Source: Limnochorda pilosa
Lineage (GTDB): Bacteria; Bacillota; Limnochordia; Limnochordales; Limnochordaceae
DNA: 64,000 nt
NCBI RefSeq assembly: GCF_001544015.1
Contig: NZ_AP014924.1
Span: 1,550,001-1,614,000 of the forward strand
Direction of reading: 5' to 3'
Shown here: positions 16,942 to 25,594 of the stretch, piece after piece
Numbering within the stretch: position 1 is the stretch's first letter
Layout: each line of letters begins with the position of its first letter
The notes under the pieces: generated by a model
Database searches by the model: none
What the model was told of the DNA's origin: nothing
What the model saw: only the letters and a program-made list of their open reading frames with translations
Position numbers and translations under genes: made by a program

Positions 16942-18216
16942 GTGGGCAGGGCCTTCTGGATCCTGGTGGCGGGGCGGTTCGTGAGCGCGCTGGGGGATGG
17001 CTTCTTCTTTCCCTTCACGGCGCTCTTCCTGAGCCGCGTGCACGGTGTGCCGCCAGCGGAGGTGGGGCTCATCATGGCGGCGGCGGGCCTGGGCTCCCTG
17101 GCGGGGAGGTTGCCCGGGGGCGCCCTGACGGACCGCATCGGCTTCAAGCCCGTGGTGCTGGCCGCCATGATCGGCGCGGGTGGAGCGGTGATCGCAGCTG
17201 GCTTCGCACCGAGCAAGGGCGGCTTCGCCCTCGCGTACGCCGCCCTCAGCTTCCTGGTGTGGGGGAGCTTCCCGGCCTTCACCCACGGGCTGGCCAGCCT
17301 GGCACCGGCCCATCGCCGCGAGGAGGCGTTCAGCATCATGAACCTGCTGCAGAACGCGGCCATCGCGATCGGGCCCTTGGTGGGCGCCTGGATGGTGGCC
17401 CGCGACTTTCGCCTGCTCTTCGTGGCCGACGGTCTCTCGTTCTTCGCGTTCGCGCTGATCGTCGGGCTCTTCGTTCCCGGGCAGCGAGCGTCGGGCGAGC
17501 GCGTCTCCCTGCCTGAGGGTTTGGGGGAGGCAGCTTCGACAGCGGCCGCGGATGCGGGGACGTCGGCCCCGATGCACGGCGGGCGGGCGGGGGTCGCCGG
17601 CCTGGTCCGGGAGGTGCGGCGGGTCTTCTGGTTGCCCCCGCCCTCGGAGGGACGGTTCTGGCGGGTCGCCGTGGGGTCGTGCCTCATGGCGCTCTTCTAC
17701 AGCCAGATGGGCTCGGCGTTGCCCATCGACATCGAGCTGCGGTTCGGCAGGGCGGAGTGGTACAGCCTGCTCTGGACGGTGAACGGAGCGATGATCGCGC
17801 TGCTCCAGCTGCCCACGACCCGCTGGACGCACCATTACCCCAGGCGGGTGCGCATGGCGGTGGCGGCCCTGGTCTATGCGGCAGCGGGCCTGCTCTTCCT
17901 GGGCGCCTGGCCCGTGGCGCCGTACGTGGTCGCCTTCGTGGTGCTCACCGCGGGGGAAATGCTCTTCATGCCGCTGGTTCCCGCCGAGCTGGCCAGCGTC
18001 GCCCCGGTGGGACAGGGCGGGCGCTACCAAGCCGCCGGCAGCTTCGTCAACGGCGCGGGCTGGGCCCTGGGCCCGCTGGTGGGCGGCCAGATCCTGGGGC
18101 GCCTGGGCCACGACGCCCTCTGGTGGACCATGGTGGGCACGGCGCTCCTCGCGGCGTGGGTCATGCGCCCCCTCCCCGAACGGCCTTTCCACCCGATCGA
18201 GCCATCCTTCCCATGA
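16942..18216 (+). CDS. MFS transporter
   Basis: A 424-residue integral membrane protein of the major facilitator superfamily, with about 12 hydrophobic segments and a central loop rich in Ala/Gly near residue 200. The loop after the second helix, GGALTDRIGFKPVV, matches the MFS signature (GxLaDrxGrkpv). The GTG start has GAGGAGAGCGG upstream. It stands alone, divergent from the sigma factor gene. The substrate is unknown; drug or sugar efflux are both possible. Confidence 0.85.
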   Translation: MGRAFWILVAGRFVSALGDGFFFPFTALFLSRVHGVPPAEVGLIMAAAGLGSLAGRLPGGALTDRIGFKPVVLAAMIGAGGAVIAAGFAPSKGGFALAYAALSFLVWGSFPAFTHGLASLAPAHRREEAFSIMNLLQNAAIAIGPLVGAWMVARDFRLLFVADGLSFFAFALIVGLFVPGQRASGERVSLPEGLGEAASTAAADAGTSAPMHGGRAGVAGLVREVRRVFWLPPPSEGRFWRVAVGSCLMALFYSQMGSALPIDIELRFGRAEWYSLLWTVNGAMIALLQLPTTRWTHHYPRRVRMAVAALVYAAAGLLFLGAWPVAPYVVAFVVLTAGEMLFMPLVPAELASVAPVGQGGRYQAAGSFVNGAGWALGPLVGGQILGRLGHDALWWTMVGTALLAAWVMRPLPERPFHPIEPSFP

Positions 18217-18612
18217 GGATTCGACGGAATGCCAGGCAATCTTGCGCTACTCTGAAGGGGACCGCTCGTCCACGAGGAGGCGGTGGCGCTCCAGCGGCTG
18301 CGACATGATCCGGAGCTCCTGTCCGGCAGAGGCAGCAGGAATCGGCCTGCCGGTGGCGTATTTACCGCCCATACCGGAGTCTGAGCGGAGCCGAGCTGAG
18401 AAACGAAGAGCCGAGGCGAGTTCCCTGGCGGGCGATCTCCTTCGACGGCCCATCGCCCAGGGCGTACGGCACCTCCCGCTCGGGCCCTGACTCCGGCCAC
18501 GGGCCCACCTTGAGCACCCTCCGGCTTCGCACGCGACCCGTGTGCGGAGCCTGGCGTGGTGGGGTCAACCTACTGCGTCTGGGGCCCGAGACCAACGAGG
18601 GAGGTTTCGTGG
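18217..18612 (+). other. Long leader upstream of the ECF transporter operon
   Basis: This 396-bp stretch has no convincing gene. It contains several short inverted repeats, for example GGTGG-N8-CCGCC at 18352-18369 around a rare AT-rich loop (CGTATTTA). A leader of this length before an ECF transporter often holds a riboswitch or T-box, but I find no T-box core (GGTGGNACC) or thiamine, cobalamin or FMN box. Treat it as unassigned. Confidence 0.3.
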
Positions 18613-19179
18613 GTGTCCCATCCGTCCTCTTCCGTTCCTCGCATGCGATCCGGCTCTTCCCAGGGTCGTCTGAGTGCCCAGGACGTGACGTTGATGGCGC
18701 TCCTCCTGGCGGTGGGCGCGGTGTTGAAGGTGGTCACGCCGCCGCTGGGGGGCATCTCGCCCAACTGGATCGTCGCCCTCTTCACCCTGGCGGTGCTTCT
18801 GGTGAAGCCCACCTACGCCCAGGGCATCGGCCTGGGGCTGGTGGCGGGCGCCGTGGGCATGACGGTCTCGAAGGCGCCCATCCCATGGTTCCTGCTGGTG
18901 AGCGAGCCGGCCGCGGCTTTGGTGGCGGTCTTCCTGGTCCGATCGGGCCTCCACCGGTCCCTTCGCCTGGGCGCCGTGGCCCTGGGGCCGCTGGTGGTGT
19001 CGGCGCTGGTCACCTTCGTGAGCGGCCTGGTCTTCGTGGGGCTCACGGCGCTCTTCGTACCGGCGGCCGTCTTTGCCGCCATGATCACCACGGTGGTGGT
19101 GGTGAGTGCGGTCAACGCCGTGATCACCGAGGTGCTCTACCTCCCGTCGGCCCGCCTGCTGCGGCGCGGGGAGGCCTGA
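18613..19179 (+). CDS. ECF transporter substrate-binding (S) component, TrpP-like
   Basis: A 188-residue membrane protein with about six hydrophobic helices, resembling the TrpP group of S components (LMALLLAVGAVLKVV, then a PPLGGISPNWIV loop). It should bind a small vitamin or amino acid and pass it to the ECF module encoded next. The GTG at 18613 is chosen because GAGGGAGG lies 8 bases upstream; an ATG at 18643 would also leave the membrane part intact. It is followed after 3 bp by the fused ATPase. Tryptophan is only a guess for the substrate. Confidence 0.75.
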   Translation: MSHPSSSVPRMRSGSSQGRLSAQDVTLMALLLAVGAVLKVVTPPLGGISPNWIVALFTLAVLLVKPTYAQGIGLGLVAGAVGMTVSKAPIPWFLLVSEPAAALVAVFLVRSGLHRSLRLGAVALGPLVVSALVTFVSGLVFVGLTALFVPAAVFAAMITTVVVVSAVNAVITEVLYLPSARLLRRGEA

Positions 19180-19182
19180 GGC

Positions 19183-21003
19183 GTGGAAGGATCGACGGCC
19201 CCCGGGCAGGTTCTGGTGGAGGCCCGCGGGCTCTCCTTCCGGTACGCGGGGTCCCGCCGGCCGGAGCCGGCTCTGGACGGGGTCTCCCTGACCCTTCGGG
19301 CGGGTGAGTTCGTGGGCGTCACGGGGCCCACGGGGGCGGGCAAGAGCACCCTCTGCGCCTTCCTGAACGGCCTGATCCCGCACACCCTGCCGGGCGAGGC
19401 CTACGGCCAGGTGCGCATCGACGGCCTTTCCACCGCGGAGGTGCGGCCCAACCGCCTGGCCCGCCTGGTGGGGAGCGTCTTCCAGAATCCGGAGGATCAG
19501 ATCGTCTCCTTCCACGTGGACGAGGAGGTGGCCTTCGGGCCCGAGAACCTGGCCGTGCCTGCCGACGAGATCGGGCGCCGGGTACGGGAGGCCCTGGAGG
19601 CCACAGGCCTCTGGGCGCTGCGGGGAAAGCCCACCGCGGCCCTCTCCGGAGGGCAGAAGCAGCGGCTCGCAATCGCCGCCGTCCTGGCCTGCCGGCCGTC
19701 GCTGCTGGTGCTGGACGAACCCACGGCCGAGCTGGACCCGGCCGGAACCCGGGACGTCTTCGAGGCGCTGGCCCGCCTGAACGCGGAGCACGGCGTGACC
19801 GTGCTGGTGGTGGAGCACAAGACCGAGTGGTTGGCCCGCCACGCGAGCCGGCTGCTGGTGCTCGACCGCGGCCGCCTGGTGGCCGACGGGCGGCCCGCAG
19901 AGGTCCTGGGCGACCTGCCGGTCATGGAGGCCCTGGGCATCCCCGTGCCGGCCCGGATCCGCTGGGCCCGGCGGCGGGTGGATGGTGTCCCTGCCGGTAA
20001 CGGCGAGGTGCGCCCTGCCTCCAAGGGTGGAGGCGAGGACCCCGGCGCCGCCATCGGGATCGGTGCCACGCCCCGAGCGACCACCGGCAACGGTGTGATC
20101 GTGGGAGCGGACGTGGGCGGCCCCCTGCTCGAGGTAGCGGGCCTGGTCTCGGGTTACGGCCCCGAGCCCGTGCTTCACGGTGTGGACCTGACCGTCCGCC
20201 GGGGCGAGATGCTGGCGCTGGTGGGCGAGAACGGGGCGGGGAAGACCACCCTGGTGAAGCATTGGGTGGGGCTCCTGCGGCCCCACGCGGGGAGCGTGCG
20301 GTTGGGGGGACAGGATGCGGCACGCCGTCCCGTCCACGAGCTGGCCCGGAGCGTCGGCTACGTCTGGCAGAACCCGGACCACGCCCTCTTCCTGGGCAGC
20401 GTGCGGGAGGAGCTGGCCTTCGGCCCGCGCAACCTGGGGCTGGGCGCAGCAGAGGTGGGCCGGCGCGTGGCTGCGGTGAGCGCCTCCCTGGGGCTCGACG
20501 AGCTGCTGGACGAGGATCCGGGCGAGCTCAGCCGCGGGCAACGGCAGCGGGTGGCCGTGGGCGCGGTGCTGGCCATGGAGCCCGACCTCCTGGTGCTGGA
20601 CGAGCCCACCACGGGCCAAGACGCGCGGGAAAGCCGGGAGATCATGGACCTCCTGGCCCGAGTGAACGCCCAGGGCACGGCCATCTGCTTCATCACCCAC
20701 GACATGGAGCTGGTGGCCCGGTATGCCCGCCGGGTGGTGGTGGTGGCCCACGGCCGGGTCCTGGTTGACGGGTCGCCCCGGCAGGTCTTCGCCAGCCCGC
20801 GGCTCCTGCAGGAGGCGGGCCTCGATCTGCCGCCGGCCACCCGCCTGGCCCGCGAGCTCCTGGGCGAGGGAGCCCCCGTCTGCCTCACCCTGGAGGAGCT
20901 GGAGGAGACGCTCCGGGGTGCCGCAGGGGTCGCGGGCGGGAAGGGAGGTGAGGCTCGTGCGGGGGTGGCTCCAGTACCTCCCGGTTCCTTCGCCCGTCCA
21001 TAG
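19183..21003 (+). CDS. Fused ECF transporter ATPases (EcfA-EcfA')
   Basis: A 606-residue protein with two ABC ATPase domains in tandem, energising the ECF transporter at the membrane. Domain 1 (about 1-245) has Walker A GPTGAGKST, signature LSGGQKQR and Walker B LLVLDEPTAELD. Domain 2 (about 310-550) has GENGAGKTT, the variant signature LSRGQRQR and LLVLDEPTTGQD. Each has its Q-loop (VFQNPEDQI, VWQNPDHAL). Many Bacillota encode the two ATPases separately, so the fusion is a moderately unusual form. It overlaps the T component by 47 bp. Confidence 0.9.
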   Translation: MEGSTAPGQVLVEARGLSFRYAGSRRPEPALDGVSLTLRAGEFVGVTGPTGAGKSTLCAFLNGLIPHTLPGEAYGQVRIDGLSTAEVRPNRLARLVGSVFQNPEDQIVSFHVDEEVAFGPENLAVPADEIGRRVREALEATGLWALRGKPTAALSGGQKQRLAIAAVLACRPSLLVLDEPTAELDPAGTRDVFEALARLNAEHGVTVLVVEHKTEWLARHASRLLVLDRGRLVADGRPAEVLGDLPVMEALGIPVPARIRWARRRVDGVPAGNGEVRPASKGGGEDPGAAIGIGATPRATTGNGVIVGADVGGPLLEVAGLVSGYGPEPVLHGVDLTVRRGEMLALVGENGAGKTTLVKHWVGLLRPHAGSVRLGGQDAARRPVHELARSVGYVWQNPDHALFLGSVREELAFGPRNLGLGAAEVGRRVAAVSASLGLDELLDEDPGELSRGQRQRVAVGAVLAMEPDLLVLDEPTTGQDARESREIMDLLARVNAQGTAICFITHDMELVARYARRVVVVAHGRVLVDGSPRQVFASPRLLQEAGLDLPPATRLARELLGEGAPVCLTLEELEETLRGAAGVAGGKGGEARAGVAPVPPGSFARP

Positions 21004-21757
21004 GCTCCACTCGCTCACCAAGCTGGCCTGGGCGGTGGCGGTCTTCGTGGTGGCGGTGGCCCTGCGCCCGGTGTGGGCCCTGGCCCTGCTCTACCTCTCG
21101 GTCCTGGCCGTGGCGGCGGCCGCACGGCTGCTCGGGCCGAACCGGGCCTACTACGTCTCCCTGGGGGTCTTCGGCGGCGTGATCCTCCTGGGGCAGATTC
21201 TCTTCGACCACCCAGGCAGCACGCTGGTGGCGCTCGCACCGACGCACTGGCCGATCCTGGGACCCGCCCTCCGGATCACGGACGTGAGCCTGGTCCGGGG
21301 CCTGCAGATGGCCCTTCGAATGCTGGCGGTGACGGGCGTCTTCCCCGTGCTGCTGGGCGCCACCCAACCACGGGACCTGGTGATGGCGCTGGTGGAGCGG
21401 CTGCGGGTTCCCTACGACTACGCCTTCCTCTTCGTGACCACCCTTCGCTGGATGCCCATGCTGGTCGACGAGTTCGACCAGGTGCAGCAGGCCCAGCGCT
21501 CGCGGGCGTACCGCCCGGCAGGGCGCGGCCCCCTGGCAAAGGCCCGGGCCTATGCGCCCCTGGCCGTGCCGCTGGTGCTGCTCTCCATGCGGCACGCCCA
21601 GCGGCTGGCGGTGGCCATGGAGACCCGAGGCTACGGTGCCGGTGAGCGCACCTACTGGCGGCCGGCGGTCATGGGTACGGCCGATCGAGTGCTGCTGGCA
21701 CTCCTGGCGCTGGTGGGTGGTGTCGCGGTGGCGGGGGCGTTCGGGGTCTTGCGGTAG
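20957..21757 (+). CDS. ECF transporter transmembrane (T) component
   Basis: A 266-residue membrane protein of the EcfT/CbiQ family that couples the ATPases to the S component. It has several hydrophobic helices and the conserved cytoplasmic coupling helices, including QAQRSRAYRPAGRG and RHAQRLAVAMETRGYG. The GTG at 20957 has GGGAGG 8 bases upstream. Starts further upstream lie inside the ATPase gene and would give an unconserved tail. It completes the S-A-A'-T operon. Confidence 0.88.
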   Translation: MRGWLQYLPVPSPVHRLHSLTKLAWAVAVFVVAVALRPVWALALLYLSVLAVAAAARLLGPNRAYYVSLGVFGGVILLGQILFDHPGSTLVALAPTHWPILGPALRITDVSLVRGLQMALRMLAVTGVFPVLLGATQPRDLVMALVERLRVPYDYAFLFVTTLRWMPMLVDEFDQVQQAQRSRAYRPAGRGPLAKARAYAPLAVPLVLLSMRHAQRLAVAMETRGYGAGERTYWRPAVMGTADRVLLALLALVGGVAVAGAFGVLR

Positions 21758-21759
21758 GC

Positions 21760-21870
21760 CTCATTCTCCAGCGGGTGCGGCTCCTCCTCACCACCCACGG
21801 CGCCAAAGGCCTGACCGATAACGACGTCCAGCTGGCCCGGCGGATCGAGGCGGTGGCGCTGGCGAAGTAA
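21760..21870 (+). pseudogene. Remnant of a pterin-4a-carbinolamine dehydratase gene
   Basis: In one frame the sequence reads LILQRVRLLLTTHGAKGLTD followed by NDVQLARRIEAVALAK and a stop. This is the conserved C-terminal end of the PCD/DCoH family (LTTH..GGLT..D..LA..ID). Only about 37 codons remain, with no start codon or N-terminal half, directly after the T-component stop. Confidence 0.6.
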
Positions 21871-21913
21871 AGGGTCGCCTCGGGACGCGGCCGAGCCCCA
21901 GGACCGGGAAGGG

Positions 21914-22708
21914 GTGGATCCCTTGATAGACGCAGCGTTCCTCTCGGACCTCTTCGGCCTCGACGGGCACGTCGCCCTGGTGACGGGCGGCTCCCGGGGG
22001 TTGGGTCTGGAGATGGCCGAAGCCTTGGGTCGGGCCGGCGCCCGGCTGGCCCTGGTGGCCCGCCGCGCCCAGTGGCTGGACCCGGCGGTGGAAAGCCTCC
22101 GGGCCGCGGGCATGGAAGCGGCGGGGTGGACCTGCGACGTGGCGGATCCGGACGGGGTGGCCCGGGTGGTGGAGGCGGCCGAGGCCGAGCTGGGGCCCAT
22201 CTCGGTGCTGGTGAACGCGGCCGGCCGCTCCTGGGGCGCGCCCGCGCTGGAGATGCCCCTGGAGCGCTGGCGCGAGGTGATGGAGGCCAACGCCACGGGC
22301 GCGTTCGTGGTCTCCCAGGCGGTGGGGCGGCGGATGCGGGTCCGCGGCTACGGGCGCATCATCCACGTCACGTCGGTGGCGGGCCTCGCGGGCTCCCCGC
22401 CCGAGGTCCTGGACGCGGTGGGCTACAGTGCGAGCAAGGGGGCGATCGTGGCCTTGACCCGCGACCTGGCGGTCAAGTGGGCCCGCTACGGCATCACCGT
22501 CAACGCCATGGCACCCGGCTACTTTCCCACCCGCATGTCCGCGGCCGTGATCGAGCAGGCGGGCGAAGCGCTCACCCGTGCGGTCCCCCTGGGACGGGTC
22601 GGCCAGGCGGGAGAGCTGAGGGCGACGGTGCTCTTCCTGGCCTCCCGGGCCTCCTCCTACGTCACGGGGCAGATCCTGGCCGTGGACGGGGGCATGTCCG
22701 CGATGTAG
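21914..22708 (+). CDS. Short-chain dehydrogenase/reductase (gluconate 5-dehydrogenase-like)
   Basis: The 264-residue protein has the classical SDR fold: the nucleotide-binding TGGSRGLG near residue 25, NAAGRSWG near 98, the catalytic Ser in HVTSVAG and YSASKGA (Tyr-x-x-x-Lys), and the C-terminal VDGGMSAM. It should oxidise or reduce a sugar acid or other hydroxyl compound with NAD(P)H. The GTG start at 21914 has GAAGGGG upstream. It stands alone between a decayed gene and gerB. The substrate is not determined by the sequence. Confidence 0.88.
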   Translation: MDPLIDAAFLSDLFGLDGHVALVTGGSRGLGLEMAEALGRAGARLALVARRAQWLDPAVESLRAAGMEAAGWTCDVADPDGVARVVEAAEAELGPISVLVNAAGRSWGAPALEMPLERWREVMEANATGAFVVSQAVGRRMRVRGYGRIIHVTSVAGLAGSPPEVLDAVGYSASKGAIVALTRDLAVKWARYGITVNAMAPGYFPTRMSAAVIEQAGEALTRAVPLGRVGQAGELRATVLFLASRASSYVTGQILAVDGGMSAM

Positions 22709-22921
22709 GCGAGCATCGTGCGTCTTGCTCCGGCCTCATTTCCCCAAAGAGCGTCCTTGGGCCCCTCGCTTCCTCCCCCACACCATGCTGTCGCCAGCCT
22801 CCAGTCGAAGATGGAAGTGCTTCCGTTGGGAGACGCTATCTCCGAGACCGGCATGAGGGATCGGTGTGCTGCACCGTACTCCGGATTCGGGGGCTTCGTG
22901 CAGCAGAGGCGGGGGCGACAA

Positions 22922-24076
22922 ATGCCCGGACGGGTCGACGGCGGAAAGATCTCTGCTCTCGAGGGCAGCCTGCTCGTGGTCAGTGCCATCCTACCCTGGG
23001 CGGTGCTGTTCATCCCGGTTCTCGCGATCGAGACGGCCGGTCAGGACGCTTGGCTCTCGTCCGTTCCGGCGACCCTTCTGGGTATCGGGGTGGCCTTCCT
23101 CGCCACCGCCCTGGCGCGCCGGTTTCCGGGCGAGACGCTCATCGGCTTCACGCTCAAGACCATGGGCAGACCGCTGGGATACCTCATCGGCGCGGCCTAC
23201 GTCGTGTGGCTCACCTCCGTTGCAGCTCTCACCGCCCGGGGGTTCGGCGAGCTAATCACCACCATGATCCTTCCGCGGACGCCGATTTCCGTCGTGATCG
23301 GGGCCCTGATCGCGGTGGTTGCCACGAACGTCAGGGGCGGCATCGAGGTGATCGCCCGGGCCAACCAGGTGATCGTTCCGATCGTCGTCGCCTTCCTGGC
23401 GACCCTGGCGGTTCTTTCGTTCAAGGACGTGGACCCTCGAAACTGGCAACCGGTGCTCGAGCGCGGGCTTCTTCCCGTATTGCAGGGCCAATACATAGCC
23501 GGGGGCTTCTTTGGAGAGGTGATGGTCGCGGCCATCATGATCCTGCCCTTCCTGAATCGAAAGGCGGCGAGCCTGCGGGTCCTGGTGCTCCCTATCCTCG
23601 CCCTCGGACTCCTGATGATGGGCACGTCGCTCTGGTACGTGGGTGTCCTGGGGGCCGAGGTCGCCGGACGCCTCGTCTTCCTCCCCGTCGAAATAGCCAA
23701 GCACGTGAGCATCGCCAACTTCCTGGAGCGTCTGGAGGCGGTCTCCGTTTCCCTTTGGGTGACCGCGAGCTTCGCCAAGCTCAGCATCTGGTGTTACGGG
23801 GCGACCCTCGCGGCCGCAGAGCTCCTCCGATTGCAGGACTATCGCCCGCTTGCATGGCCTATCGGGCTGCTCGTCGGAGAACTCTCCGTGCTCTTCTTCA
23901 ATGATCAGGCGGAGTTCTTTCGCTTCGTCCGCTGGTCGGCGACCCCGTACATGCTCGTCTTCGAAGCCGTCATCCCGCTCCTGCTCTTGGGCGTGGCCTC
24001 GGCCCGAGGAGCCCGCGGTCCCCGGCCAGGGACCGCCTCTACCTTGGAGGAACCACCCTCTCCCCCAAAGGTCTGA
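22922..24076 (+). CDS. Spore germination permease, GerAB/YndE type
   Basis: A 384-residue membrane protein of the spore-germination amino-acid permease family, part of the nutrient receptor in the inner spore membrane. It has about ten hydrophobic segments beginning with GSLLVVSAILPWAVLFIPVL. The ATG at 22922 is preferred; the upstream in-frame start at 22718 would add 68 unconserved residues. It is convergent with the other germination genes (gerA, gerC and a small gene on the minus strand), and its 3' end overlaps the small gene by 38 bp. Confidence 0.88.
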   Translation: MPGRVDGGKISALEGSLLVVSAILPWAVLFIPVLAIETAGQDAWLSSVPATLLGIGVAFLATALARRFPGETLIGFTLKTMGRPLGYLIGAAYVVWLTSVAALTARGFGELITTMILPRTPISVVIGALIAVVATNVRGGIEVIARANQVIVPIVVAFLATLAVLSFKDVDPRNWQPVLERGLLPVLQGQYIAGGFFGEVMVAAIMILPFLNRKAASLRVLVLPILALGLLMMGTSLWYVGVLGAEVAGRLVFLPVEIAKHVSIANFLERLEAVSVSLWVTASFAKLSIWCYGATLAAAELLRLQDYRPLAWPIGLLVGELSVLFFNDQAEFFRFVRWSATPYMLVFEAVIPLLLLGVASARGARGPRPGTASTLEEPPSPPKV

Positions 24077-24269
24077 AAACGGCCTCGATCGCCTGGATCG
24101 GATTGGGAACGGGGAGGTCGAGAATCATGGCGAGGCCGAGGGCGACGGCCAAAGCCATGCCCACCGAGAAGGCGATCACCTCGCGCCGTCCTCCGCCGTA
24201 TTTTCGGATGCGGGCGAGCTCGTACCAGAAGATCAGGCCCGATGCGATGAGAAAACCGGCAATCAGCAC
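24039..24269 (-). CDS. Small two-helix membrane protein at the end of the ger operon
   Basis: A 76-residue protein with two hydrophobic helices (VLIAGFLIASGLIFWY and EVIAFSVGMALAVALGLAMI) separated by a basic loop. The GTG start at 24269 lies 2 bases after the gerC stop and is preceded by GGAGGGGAAG within the gerC end, so it should be translated with gerC. Small membrane proteins of this sort accompany germinant receptors in Bacillota and modulate them; that role is inferred. It overlaps the 3' end of the convergent permease gene. Confidence 0.65.
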   Translation of the reverse strand: MLIAGFLIASGLIFWYELARIRKYGGGRREVIAFSVGMALAVALGLAMILDLPVPNPIQAIEAVFRPLGERVVPPR

Positions 24270-24271
24270 CC

Positions 24272-25594
24272 CTACTTCCCCTCCAGCATCTCCCTGAGAT
24301 CGCCAGCGTCCAGCAGGCCACGCTCCTTCACGCCCAGAGGCTTGTCGCTGGCGCCCGTCCGGCGGATGAACGCCTGGATGTCCAGGTCCAGCTCGACCTC
24401 CGGAAACACCTGCTCCCAGCGGTGCTTCAGCTCTTCCCACCGCCGGGGGTCGGCGCGACGGACCGCCTCGCCGAAGCCGAACACGTCCGTGCGGAATCCC
24501 TTCTGGACCTTCTCGGAAGCCCTGCGAATGCGTTCGGCGACGGATTCGGCCACCTCTTGCTGGAGCAGCCTGATCACCGCCGGATCGCTCGCGTCCACGC
24601 CCGCCGCGTTCTCGCTGAGATCGCCCTCGGTGAAGACCTTGACCTGCATGACGACGCGGTCACCGTGAAACCGGGGCGTCAGCGTCGACTCGGCCCGGAC
24701 CAGGTAGAAGCTCACCCGCCGCCGGGGATCTCCCAACGTCACCGTGATGGTGGCTCTCTGCAGCTCGTTCCGGAGCCACAGGACCCCCCGGGTCTCGACG
24801 TCATCGAGGAAGCCGACCAGACGGTCTCCCTTGAACAGTGCGGCCCCGGTGACCGCCGGCTGGGGCGGATCCTTCTGGATCATCGGCCCGGCGTTCCCGC
24901 CGTCCTGTGGCGCTTCGAGCATGCCCGGCTCCGCCGCGCCGCTGTGGACGACCTGCACCCTGGCGGCGATGGGCTCCTGGCCCTCGGCCGAGAGGGCCGC
25001 AGCGAAGTCCAGCACGGTCGTCATGACGCTGGTCCGGAAGCTCTGGATGTCCCGGATCGCCGTGGGGGTGATCGGCTGGAGCGGCGTCACCACCGCCAGC
25101 ACGTCCTTCGCCCTTCCGGGAACCACGCCGATGACCGTTCGCAGTCGGGCCTCTCGCTGGCGCGAGAAGAACTCGATCACCGGGCTGACCCCCTCTCGGG
25201 CGAGGTCTTCACCGATGAGGATGACCGCGTTGTGGGCCCAGAAGAGCCGGCGCGACAGCTTCTCCTGCATGTACGACAGGGCGTCCGGCACCGTTCGTCC
25301 CTGAGTTGCCCTCGTGGTGGTCGGTGGGAGCTGCGCCCCTCCCCCGCCGGGAGAACTCGGCGGCGTGATACGCGCGGGAACGGCGAGGGCGATGGTCAGC
25401 TCCAACGAGTCGGGTCCGGCCCTGTCCAGCGCGACCCCGTTGACGATGGCCAGATCGTTCACCTCGGTACGGTCCCAACACCCGCCCGATGCGAGCGCCA
25501 CGAGACTCAGCAGGGCCACGTGAGCAAGGCGGCGGAGGGCACGTACCTTCGGCGCCCGTCCAGAGGACGGGATGTCGCCTGAGATGATCATCAC
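24272..25594 (-). CDS. Spore germination lipoprotein, GerC family
   Basis: A 440-residue Ger(x)C protein, the lipoprotein C-subunit of the spore germinant receptor. The N-terminus is a lipoprotein signal ending LVALASGGCWDRTEVNDLAI, with the lipidated Cys in the lipobox and the family WDRTEV motif. The GTG start overlaps the gerA stop by 4 bases. It works with GerA and the permease at the inner membrane of the spore. Confidence 0.92.
   Translation of the reverse strand: MMIISGDIPSSGRAPKVRALRRLAHVALLSLVALASGGCWDRTEVNDLAIVNGVALDRAGPDSLELTIALAVPARITPPSSPGGGGAQLPPTTTRATQGRTVPDALSYMQEKLSRRLFWAHNAVILIGEDLAREGVSPVIEFFSRQREARLRTVIGVVPGRAKDVLAVVTPLQPITPTAIRDIQSFRTSVMTTVLDFAAALSAEGQEPIAARVQVVHSGAAEPGMLEAPQDGGNAGPMIQKDPPQPAVTGAALFKGDRLVGFLDDVETRGVLWLRNELQRATITVTLGDPRRRVSFYLVRAESTLTPRFHGDRVVMQVKVFTEGDLSENAAGVDASDPAVIRLLQQEVAESVAERIRRASEKVQKGFRTDVFGFGEAVRRADPRRWEELKHRWEQVFPEVELDLDIQAFIRRTGASDKPLGVKERGLLDAGDLREMLEGK

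Noticed and set aside
18217-18612. T-box or thiamine riboswitch before the ECF transporter
   Set aside because: The conserved T-box core and the thiamine box were not found by reading; left unassigned.
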